Shown piece after piece: positions 1-6,781 of a DNA stretch of 14,343 bases. The position numbers and the translations under genes were made by a program. Below the pieces are notes generated by a model. That model searched no databases and was not told the origin of the DNA. It saw only the letters and a program-made list of their open reading frames with translations. Position 1 is the stretch's first letter. Every line of letters begins with the position of its first letter. The stretch is from Paludibacteraceae bacterium (GTDB lineage Bacteria; Bacteroidota; Bacteroidia; Bacteroidales; Paludibacteraceae): contig CANFFA010000016.1 of the NCBI GenBank assembly GCA_947445425.1, forward strand, positions 1 through 14,343. The letters run 5' to 3'.

Positions 1-18
1 GACAATTTGAATATTCAT
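1..18 (-). CDS. Possible start of a further PUL gene, cut by the left edge
   Basis: An ATG on the minus strand at 16-18 opens a frame reading MNIQIV before the window ends. Six codons say nothing about function. The support is positional: the start lies 32 bp downstream of a TATTTTTG -7 box and an operator-like block at 51-115. In the second copy of that block the hydrolase gene start lies 33 bp downstream of the same box. The other nearby minus-strand ATG, at 38-40, meets a stop after three codons. By inference this is the first gene of another operon under the same regulator. A SusC-like or enzyme gene would be typical here, but the sequence does not show which. Confidence 0.35.
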
Positions 19-50
19 TTCTAAACAACTACAAACTCATGGTTCGGGTA

Positions 51-115
51 CAAAAATAGAACACCCATCTTCTTTTCTTGTACAAAATTATACTTTTCAG
101 TACTACTTATTGTTT
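51..115 (-). promoter_or_regulatory. PUL promoter and operator, copy 1 (putative HTCS site)
   Basis: Read on the minus strand, this block matches the one at 6564-6628 at about 52 of 65 positions with no gaps. It contains two direct GAAAAG half-sites (93-98 and 72-77) spaced 21 bp apart, two helical turns, and ends in TATTTTTG (51-58), which fits the Bacteroidota -7 consensus TAnnTTTG. The most divergent stretch (64-71) lies between the second half-site and the -7 region, as expected for spacer DNA. No TTTG -33 box is seen at normal spacing, which suits an activator-dependent promoter. Assigning it to the HTCS in this window is inference. It would drive the gene leaving the left edge. Confidence 0.75.
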
Positions 116-196
116 AATCATGTCGCAGATAAGTCGGGGCAGCTGAAAAACTATTTTCCCATTAGCAATTAATAGCAATCGAAGTAATAATGCGCT

Positions 197-253
197 AAAG
201 TGATTCCCCGTAGATAAAACCAGATAACTTTATCTAAGGGGAATCACTTTTTT
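197..253. terminator. Long hairpin downstream of uxuA
   Basis: A 13-bp perfect inverted repeat (197-209 with 238-250) is followed, after one mismatch, by an 8-bp perfect inner stem (211-218 with 229-236) around a 10-nt loop. It lies about 70 bp past the uxuA stop and before the next promoter, so it is the natural end of the hydrolase-uxuA operon. The better U-tract (six T, 248-253) is on the plus strand. Read in the uxuA direction the stem is followed only by UUU and then AGCGC. It may act in both directions or block antisense transcription into the operon. Confidence 0.75.
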
Positions 254-318
254 CATCAGACCACTATCTTCAGACAGAGCAGAAGGCAATTGTATCTGGC
301 AATGCGCTCATTGATCTC

Positions 319-1488
319 CTAAAACAAGGCCTTGGAAATCCCAAGCTCCAAACCCCTGAGTTCCGCCAGACCTCTTAACATCCCGATGGCAGAATAACCT
401 GGGTTGGTTTTCTTTTTTAAATCGTCCAACATTTGGTGACCATGATCCGCTCGCATTGGAATGCGTCGTTTGTGTTTATTCTCGACAACAAGCAAAGCTT
501 TCATTGCCTCAAACATATCCACATCACCTTCCAGGTGATTGTCCTCGTAAAAATCACCCTCCTTGTTCCTACGGGTACTACGGAAATGAACAAAATAGAG
601 ACGTTCGCCAAATTCACGAATCATAGCCGTCAAGTCGTTTGCAGACGAGACTCCAAAGGAACCAGTACACAGACAAAGACCATTCTCAAGGAGCGGAACA
701 GCTTCAAATAACTTGCGAACATCATCAGCACTACTCATGATGCGTGGAAGTCCAAAGATTGAATGAGGAGGATCATCGGGGTGAATGGCCAATTGAACTC
801 CCAATTGATGGGCCACGGCGCCAATTTCTGTTATAAAAGAGATGAGATTTCTCCTGAGTTGTTCCTCATCTATATCGGCATAACTATTGAGGGCGCTCTG
901 AAATTGTTCTATCGTAAAGCTCTCCTCGGCTCCTGGTAATCCGGCGATTATATTTCGTGTCAGGGTCTCTTTTTCGCTTTCAGACATGCTGTCAAAACGA
1001 CTTCTTGCTTTTGATATCTGATCCGGACTATACTCTTTCTGAGCATTCGGGCGATTCAAAATAAACAAATCGAAGGCTACAAAAGCAGCCATTTCAAACT
1101 TTAAGGCTTTGGAACCATCTTCTAAAGTGAATGCCAAGTCTGTTCTCGTCCAATCAAGAATGGGCATAAAATTATAAGTAACAATTTTGATCCCCCTTTC
1201 AGCCAAATTAGAAATTGACTGTTTGTAATTCTCAATATATTCCAGATAATTTCCCGAACGCTTCTTGATGTCCTCGTGCACTGGAATACTTTCCACCACA
1301 CTCCATTGAAGACCAGCGGCCTCAATAATCTCTTGACGCTCAACGATTGCTGACAACGGCCAAATTTCACCGTTGGGGATTTGATGCAATGCAGAAACAA
1401 TATCGGTTGCCCCTGCCTGACGAATGTCTGCAAGTGATACTGGGTCATTTGGACCATACCACCTCCAGGATTGTTTACATAAATACAT
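319..1488 (-). CDS. uxuA: Mannonate dehydratase
   Basis: This cytoplasmic enzyme dehydrates D-mannonate to 2-keto-3-deoxy-D-gluconate (EC 4.2.1.8) in the glucuronate/fructuronate branch of hexuronate catabolism. The protein is 389 residues, the usual full length. Family motifs are clear: YNFMPILDW (105-113), HPDDPP (236-241), CTGSFG (274-279), VHFR (300-303), HLEGDVD (318-324) and [11 protein letters not shown] (346-356). H236, C274, H301 and D348 fit the metal-binding set known for the family; that assignment is by motif. There is no signal peptide. The ATG is the first possible start, because an in-frame TAA lies 12 bases upstream. An AGGGAGGT stretch (1503-1510) is 14 nt away, rather far for a ribosome binding site. 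It is the last gene of the operon, 115 bp after the GH-D gene. The partner reductase uxuB is not in the window. Confidence 0.97.
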   Translation of the reverse strand: MYLCKQSWRWYGPNDPVSLADIRQAGATDIVSALHQIPNGEIWPLSAIVERQEIIEAAGLQWSVVESIPVHEDIKKRSGNYLEYIENYKQSISNLAERGIKIVTYNFMPILDWTRTDLAFTLEDGSKALKFEMAAFVAFDLFILNRPNAQKEYSPDQISKARSRFDSMSESEKETLTRNIIAGLPGAEESFTIEQFQSALNSYADIDEEQLRRNLISFITEIGAVAHQLGVQLAIHPDDPPHSIFGLPRIMSSADDVRKLFEAVPLLENGLCLCTGSFGVSSANDLTAMIREFGERLYFVHFRSTRRNKEGDFYEDNHLEGDVDMFEAMKALLVVENKHKRRIPMRADHGHQMLDDLKKKTNPGYSAIGMLRGLAELRGLELGISKALF

Positions 1489-1603
1489 ACTACTTGATTT
1501 TTACCTCCCTGACTGAATAGCTAAGGAGAAATTTATACTTAAATAAAATAAATTCGGTGCGCATTTGCTTGCTAAAAAAGTCTTGTTTTGGCAAACTAAG
1601 TAT

Positions 1604-4084
1604 CTATTTTAAAACTTTATACCTGTAATATTCAAAATCAGCAGCATTCGCAATTTCAAAAGTCGCAAAACCATTGTCATTCACCTGAAGCTTTTGCTTG
1701 CTGCCATTTTTCAAATTTTCCAGTTCCAACGTTACATTTTTCAAAAATCTCAATTTAATTTCTGTTGATGAAGCAGTGGCATACAACTCTCTGAACAATA
1801 GCAAATGACCTGCAACTCCGTTTTCACTCACCGCCTGAAAGCCAGTGAATGATTCATTATTGGGTTGGTTGCCGATGGGGAATACAAAACTGTTCTTCAG
1901 TTGCTCCCGCTCCCCTTTGTACAACTCCAGATTTTTCTTGATTCTGGCCAATGTTTCGGGAGAGTATGATCCCACTTTTTCGAAAAACATCGGGTTGCCC
2001 ATGAAGGTAATGGCATTGCAATACTCTACATTATAAAGGGTTCCGTTGCCCGCTTTATCAAAATCATTTACATTACGAATCGGAAACTGGAACTTATCCG
2101 TATTGACATATTTAGACAACTCCCAAATGTCACGCAACACCAATGGAGGATTGTAGCGAACATGCACTTTTTCTTTATTCTCCAACCAGACAATACCGTA
2201 CTGACGACCCCAATACAAACCATAGCGGGCAACATTCTCTGTCAAATCCCACTGAATGGAGAGTTGATGCTTGTAGTCTTTCACAAAATTGCGGGCTTTT
2301 TCTTCAATCTTCGCCAAATCGTTATAGCCATTGATGCTAGCAAAATCCCACTTCCAACCGGCAAAACCGGCACGGTCCTGATTGTATTTCAAATCCTCAG
2401 CAGGAATGGCCACTGCCGACCACAACGCCAGACCTAAATTATGCTCCTTTGCTTTGTCAGTAACTGTTTTCCAAGCATTTGGATAGGTTACCAAGTGAGG
2501 ACGCCACACCCCTTTTTCTGGCTTCCACTCCAAAGTATCGGGATGCACCTGCCAACCATCATCAATCAGATAGGTCTCAATACCGGCAGCTTTGGCAGCA
2601 TCTAACTCTCCCAATACATTGTGTTCCAAGGCGCCATCACGGGCTCCACGGTTGGGAAGTGGATGTTCACTATTTCCCCAGCTGCAGGCATAAATTCTAT
2701 AATGACCGGGCAGTGTATTTGGAAAACGCTTGCGGTCAAAGCTTTTGATGGCCAACTGACGTTCATCCTCTTGACCTTGGTATAATACGGTCCAATTTGC
2801 CCAGCATTTTTTATATTCATCATTGATATCATTTGGTGCAATACCCCATCCAGTGTTACTGATTCCAGTAGTCGAACAGTTAAATCCACCCGTAAAAACC
2901 CCTTTTTGCAAAACTGTTTTATGTGATTCTTTGATCAAACAAAAGCCCTCATTTTCATCTTCAATGGATAAAATATTGTTCCAATCGTAATTTTCGATCG
3001 TAAAAGCGCACTGTTTGGCCTCCTCCCTTAAAAAAGGATATTCAAAACTATTTCTCCATTGCGTATCAGCATAATAACCTATAGCACGTCGGAGGTATGG
3101 ATTGGCATTGACCGGAAATTGCTCTAGGGTGAGATCCTCATTTATCAGCACAGGATGCTCTTTATCAAAAACCCGAATCTCGGAAATGGACGTTTTATAG
3201 TCGTATAAATTGACCGCGGAAGTAGGGATAGCGGTCACCCGTATGTAACGGGCTTTTGTCGGAGTACAAGGAATGTATTGTAGGTAATGCGAACGGGTCA
3301 AATCAGCTACTCCAATCGGAGTAGCATCCCATTTGTCGGGCTGATTGGAAGCGTAAACTGCGCATTTGTTCACATAACCCAATACACGGTAATCATGCAA
3401 TTGACTCAGTCCTAACGATTCAATCTCCCTTTCTTTACCTAAATCTAAAATCACATAATTAAAAGGGGTATTGAGATTTTTTACTGCTTTGGTTCTGAAA
3501 AATGTATGTATATCATTATCAATCACATTGGTTGCTTTATCCACCAAAGAGTCTGGATCCGAGGCTTTCACCACCGATAGTTCGGTGAAAGGAATGCCCA
3601 GGCTCTCTGCTTTTAAACCAAAGTTCTGTTTTGACTTCACAAACAGTTGGGTGCGTACACCCGAAGTGGCAGGGAAAATCCAGACTTCGTATTTCACACT
3701 CGTTTTTAGACTTGGATAGTCCATCTCTACGACCACTTGCAAGTGTGAAGCACTAAATTGCTCATCATCACTCTCTTTGGCTTCAAGCTTCAAAATCTTA
3801 GCTTCGGGCAAAGTTGTTAATGATGGCAATTGCCAATCGGAAGAACCGATTGGCTTGACATTACACCACTCCTTATGGGTCAATTTATTTGTCAAAGAGG
3901 AAGTTACCAATCCTTTTCCTGTCCACAACCAAACACGTTCCATTTTGCTATTCCCCACAACGAGTTTGTTGTTTTCAAATCGGGCATAACAATCTTTTAC
4001 AGTGCTGTTGAGTTTCAACTGTTGGGCTTGCAGGTTGAAGCCAAACAAACAAAAAGCCAGTAGGATGTGAATCTGTTGTTTCAT
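1604..4084 (-). CDS. Exported clan GH-D (GH27/GH36-like) glycoside hydrolase with inserted F5/8C-like domain
   Basis: This is a probable retaining exo-glycosidase of the alpha-galactosidase clan, acting outside the cytoplasm. I start it at ATG 4082-4084 (826 residues). The frame can be extended 7 codons to a TTG touching the preceding stop, but the ATG gives a normal signal peptide (MKQQIHILLAFCLFGFNLQAQ). In numbering from that TTG, residues about 30-180 and 320-450 look like an N-terminal beta-sandwich. Residues about 185-315 resemble an F5/8 type C (discoidin) module, with LDLGKEREIE and ARYIRV strands. The barrel follows from about 465: CSWG, DAAKAAGIETYLIDDGWQ (502-519), then WKWDF (584-588), whose D587 is the likely nucleophile. 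The acid/base is unclear; D620, E623 and E642 are candidates. The last 90 residues form a beta domain. Substrate is unknown; operon context suggests an acidic glycan. It lies third in the hydrolase operon. The exact CAZy family needs a profile search. Confidence 0.85.
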   Translation of the reverse strand: MKQQIHILLAFCLFGFNLQAQQLKLNSTVKDCYARFENNKLVVGNSKMERVWLWTGKGLVTSSLTNKLTHKEWCNVKPIGSSDWQLPSLTTLPEAKILKLEAKESDDEQFSASHLQVVVEMDYPSLKTSVKYEVWIFPATSGVRTQLFVKSKQNFGLKAESLGIPFTELSVVKASDPDSLVDKATNVIDNDIHTFFRTKAVKNLNTPFNYVILDLGKEREIESLGLSQLHDYRVLGYVNKCAVYASNQPDKWDATPIGVADLTRSHYLQYIPCTPTKARYIRVTAIPTSAVNLYDYKTSISEIRVFDKEHPVLINEDLTLEQFPVNANPYLRRAIGYYADTQWRNSFEYPFLREEAKQCAFTIENYDWNNILSIEDENEGFCLIKESHKTVLQKGVFTGGFNCSTTGISNTGWGIAPNDINDEYKKCWANWTVLYQGQEDERQLAIKSFDRKRFPNTLPGHYRIYACSWGNSEHPLPNRGARDGALEHNVLGELDAAKAAGIETYLIDDGWQVHPDTLEWKPEKGVWRPHLVTYPNAWKTVTDKAKEHNLGLALWSAVAIPAEDLKYNQDRAGFAGWKWDFASINGYNDLAKIEEKARNFVKDYKHQLSIQWDLTENVARYGLYWGRQYGIVWLENKEKVHVRYNPPLVLRDIWELSKYVNTDKFQFPIRNVNDFDKAGNGTLYNVEYCNAITFMGNPMFFEKVGSYSPETLARIKKNLELYKGEREQLKNSFVFPIGNQPNNESFTGFQAVSENGVAGHLLLFRELYATASSTEIKLRFLKNVTLELENLKNGSKQKLQVNDNGFATFEIANAADFEYYRYKVLK

Positions 4085-4105
4085 ATTAATTTGATTTATT
4101 GACAA

Positions 4106-5068
4106 TTAATTGGATTTACTAAAAAAAGAAACCGTCATTCTACTCTCCCAAACCTCTCCCTTTTCCGGATTCTTCCCCTGTTTGTACGAGCGATAATACT
4201 TACTATCCTTAGCCCTGTCCCATACTTTCAGCACACAATTCTCATCCTGATTTTTGGGTAATAAAAGCGTACTGGTCACATGAGCGGATAAACCGGTGGA
4301 GTCGTTGGCATAAAAAACCTCCTTTGCCCCTTTTACATTGTTCATGGGCGTTTTACCACCACCAGTATAATTGTATTTTATTTTGTCCTTTTCATTATAA
4401 AGGGTCATGGCACTCGCTTTTCCCACACAGGCAATGCCCATAAACCAAAAGTCAACATCCACCGTATTTTGCCAGGTCAAGCGGTTAAAAGTCTCATACC
4501 CTGTATTTTTAAAACTTGTATTTTTAAAATGCTTGGCCTCAACGGGATGCAGCGGGTTGGGAGTAACCACCCCATTAATCGTTTTGGCTGTTTCATGAAT
4601 GGTCGATTCCTGTTCGTAGCGAAATTCCTTGCAGGGCAACAATTCCACTTTGGAGGTAAACTGATAGGGCTTTCCATCCAGATAAAACCGAAGCTGTTGC
4701 AGCTGCTCATCCCCATGCCAACCGCCCGAAAAATCAGCCCTGTTTTTTGCTTTGTAAACCGATTCACTTTCGGCCGAAATCAAAATCTGGCGATCGGTTT
4801 TGATCATTTTACCCCCTTCGTATTGATATTGATACCCCTCCAATAAGCGGTACTGATTTGAAAATACGAGTGTGCTTGTATCCTTACAATGTCCGATTCC
4901 AAAGCCGGCATAATACTTTGTATTGGGATAAGGTAGATACACAATGATAGAGGTATACTGCTTATAACCGGATGGATTATAGCTAATAAAAGACTGTCCA
5001 CTGGAGTTTAGAATGATTAAGAAAAGGGCAAAATATACTGAGAATAGTAGTTTCTTCATGAGCGACAT
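4106..5068 (-). CDS. Exported protein of unknown function in the hydrolase operon
   Basis: I do not recognise the family of this 320-residue protein. It begins with a signal peptide: a KK pair, a hydrophobic stretch (about 8-20), then NSSGQS. The ATG at 5066-5068 is used here; a second ATG nine bases in (5057-5059) would serve equally well, and neither has a clear ribosome binding site. The mature part is rich in aromatic residues and in likely beta strands. It has striking local motifs: GGWHGDE (115-121), HPVEAKHFKNTSF (174-186), DVDFWFMGIACVG (204-216) and VWDRAKDSKYYRSY (282-295). Conserved-looking His, Asp, Arg and Tyr in an all-beta exported protein would fit a jelly-roll lyase, hydrolase or carbohydrate-binding protein, but that is inference only. 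It sits between two glycosidase genes, 37 bp after the first and 21 bp before the second, so co-transcription is very likely. Confidence 0.85.
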   Translation of the reverse strand: MSLMKKLLFSVYFALFLIILNSSGQSFISYNPSGYKQYTSIIVYLPYPNTKYYAGFGIGHCKDTSTLVFSNQYRLLEGYQYQYEGGKMIKTDRQILISAESESVYKAKNRADFSGGWHGDEQLQQLRFYLDGKPYQFTSKVELLPCKEFRYEQESTIHETAKTINGVVTPNPLHPVEAKHFKNTSFKNTGYETFNRLTWQNTVDVDFWFMGIACVGKASAMTLYNEKDKIKYNYTGGGKTPMNNVKGAKEVFYANDSTGLSAHVTSTLLLPKNQDENCVLKVWDRAKDSKYYRSYKQGKNPEKGEVWESRMTVSFFSKSN

Positions 5069-5105
5069 TTTCGTTTCTTTACTTCTTTAAACAATACAAA
5101 AGTCA

Positions 5106-6530
5106 CTATTTCTTAGTTTCAATAAAGCTCACATTCTTCACAAAATCTGTTGAGTTTACAGAGATTTTCCCTTCCGACGCACTTTTAATCACCTTCCCGT
5201 CAATGGTAAAATTCTCAAAAGTGATATTTTCAACCGTATGCTCCGCATCATAACCCACCATACTCGATACAGGAAAATCAGAGCCAGCTTTTGTGGTCAC
5301 TGAAAGGTTCTTGAAATAAATATTGTGGATATTCCCCTGACCACCGGTTTTAGACCATTTTGATTTCCCAATCTCAAGTAGAAAGATATAAGTACTTGGG
5401 GTTGAAACCGGTCTGCAATAAGTAGCATCCAGATCCTCAATGCGGATATCCTCAAACCGAATGTCGCGCACCACTGCTTGAGAACCGTTGTGAATCGAAA
5501 TCGCATTGTTTCCATAAGCATGAATAATGTCGATATTTTTAAAGATGATGCTGTCCACCAATACTGTTTGTAGTTCAAAGCCGACTTCCAATGCCTGCGC
5601 CCTATCGCTCCAGATCACACAATTTCGCACCAAAATATTTCTAACATCTCCCACCCCATATTTCGATTTCACAACCACAGCATCGTCATGATTCCGTACA
5701 AAGCAGTTCTCAACAAGGTGATTTTTACAAGCATCCATGCTAATGCCATCGGCCGACTTTCCTACAATCTTCAAATCAGAAATAGTAACATGGGTCGAAG
5801 TAAGTGAGGTTAATGCCCCGCCCCAGCCATCAAAAAATATCGGTCCATCCACAGTAACATTCGAGCACTTGTTCAGTCTGAGAAACCGCGACTCCACACT
5901 ATCCTGTCCATGGTCTATCATTCCGTGACCCATAAATTTCAATCCCGTTACCCCATTGGCCTCAAAGCGACCTCTGACCACCGAACCGCCGGCAAGATAA
6001 ACCGTTTTATTGCTCGACAATTTCACCACCCCCACATTGTGAATGCCAGGGCCATAGTAAAGCACATTGGGATCATTTTCTTTCGGAGGATTTAATTCCA
6101 GTGTATTGGCAAATATTGCAATGGCATCATACTCATATCCATTGGGTTCAATGGTAATTTTCTGATTTTTATGCATGGTAAAGCTAATCGACTTCCCTTT
6201 TACCATCGGCTTGATTCCAAGTGACTTTGGACGAATGACAGCATTTTCCATGGATACATTGGCAGTGACCGTTACTGTGGCACTATCGGAACAATCGAAA
6301 TAGCTCATCCCCATCGCTCTTTCAGGACGATGCGTACAGGTTCTGACTTTGGTAGTATAAACAAATGCCTCTTTTCCATTGACTTTCACCGTAAAATCGG
6401 GGGAGGCTTTCATCCCTTTTGGAGCAGGAAAGAGTGACACTTTGGATGAAACTTTTTCGTTTTTGGAACTTGCTTGCGCAATCATTGAAAATGAAAGTGC
6501 GATGATTAGAGTGATGGTAAGATTTCTCAT
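5106..6530 (-). CDS. Exported clan GH-N (GH28/GH49-like) beta-helix hydrolase
   Basis: This 474-residue protein has a signal peptide (about 1-20), an N-terminal beta domain (about 30-150), and a right-handed parallel beta-helix with repeated short turns of the form V.N..(F/I)....(I/V). The stretch YYGPGIHNVGVVKLSSNKTV (158-177) is typical of GH49-like and polygalacturonase-like proteins of Bacteroidota. The acidic triad of clan GH-N is visible: D261 in SADGIS and D282-D283 in NHDDAVV, 21 residues apart, which is the GH28 spacing. The GH28 residues that follow are not conserved. The HG motif is replaced by AQALEVG (311-317), and the RIK position reads roughly SIH (345-347). Galacturonan may therefore not be the substrate. 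It probably hydrolyses a uronate-containing polysaccharide in the periplasm or at the cell surface. It is the first gene of the operon, 33 bp downstream of the -7 box at 6564-6571. Confidence 0.88.
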   Translation of the reverse strand: MRNLTITLIIALSFSMIAQASSKNEKVSSKVSLFPAPKGMKASPDFTVKVNGKEAFVYTTKVRTCTHRPERAMGMSYFDCSDSATVTVTANVSMENAVIRPKSLGIKPMVKGKSISFTMHKNQKITIEPNGYEYDAIAIFANTLELNPPKENDPNVLYYGPGIHNVGVVKLSSNKTVYLAGGSVVRGRFEANGVTGLKFMGHGMIDHGQDSVESRFLRLNKCSNVTVDGPIFFDGWGGALTSLTSTHVTISDLKIVGKSADGISMDACKNHLVENCFVRNHDDAVVVKSKYGVGDVRNILVRNCVIWSDRAQALEVGFELQTVLVDSIIFKNIDIIHAYGNNAISIHNGSQAVVRDIRFEDIRIEDLDATYCRPVSTPSTYIFLLEIGKSKWSKTGGQGNIHNIYFKNLSVTTKAGSDFPVSSMVGYDAEHTVENITFENFTIDGKVIKSASEGKISVNSTDFVKNVSFIETKK

Positions 6531-6563
6531 AAAATTGTGTTTTAAATAGTTCGTTTGAGTTCA

Positions 6564-6628
6564 CAAAAATAGAACAGAAAGTAGCTTTTCTCGTATAAAA
6601 TTATACTTTTCATAGCTGCTTATTGTTT
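6564..6628 (-). promoter_or_regulatory. PUL promoter and operator, copy 2 (putative HTCS site)
   Basis: This is the promoter of the four-gene hydrolase-uxuA operon. On the minus strand it carries direct GAAAAG half-sites at 6606-6611 and 6585-6590, 21 bp apart, around a conserved core TGAAAAGTATAATTTT. It ends in a TATTTTTG -7 box (6564-6571). The second half-site lies 13 bp upstream of the -7 box, where an AraC-type activator would touch RNA polymerase at the -35 region. The block at 51-115 is a gap-free, about 80% identical copy. That the nearby HTCS binds it is inferred from its AraC-type domain and its position. Confidence 0.78.
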
Positions 6629-6725
6629 GTTGGGCATCTCAAAATCTAATTTATTCAAATAAAAGAGTAAAAACAGAGCAAACCAAAGAGGAAGCATAAA
6701 AAATCAAATAAAAAATTCAAATTCT

Positions 6726-6781
6726 ATGATGTATATCTAACAAAATCGTATATTTGCATAGTTTTATTAGATATACATCAT
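6726..6781 (+). promoter_or_regulatory. Promoter inside a 15-bp perfect inverted repeat, before the AAA ATPase gene
   Basis: The arms are 6726-6740 and 6767-6781. They are exact reverse complements and, after one mismatch, continue for four more pairs (6742-6745 with 6762-6765). The 16-bp centre holds TATATTTG (6749-6756), a perfect TAnnTTTG -7 box. The right arm overlaps the ATG at 6780. Transcription starting a few bases after the box would give a leader of roughly 15-20 nt with no Shine-Dalgarno sequence. The left arm is then not transcribed, so the repeat looks like a DNA operator rather than an RNA hairpin. The gap 6629-6725 is AT-rich with nothing else recognisable. Confidence 0.72.

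Noticed and set aside
433..711. 92-codon plus-strand frame opposite uxuA, and similar short frames opposite the hydrolase genes
   Set aside because: All overlap strongly supported genes on the other strand, have no recognisable motif and no promoter.
1489..1603. Possible separate promoter for uxuA (AAGTATAAATTT resembles part of the operator core)
   Set aside because: Only about ten bases resemble the operator, there is no GAAAAG pair at 21-bp spacing, and no TAnnTTTG box. Read-through from the GH-D gene is simpler.
6726..6781. RNA hairpin or riboswitch ahead of the ATPase gene
   Set aside because: The -7 box lies between the two arms, so the left arm would not be in the transcript from this promoter.
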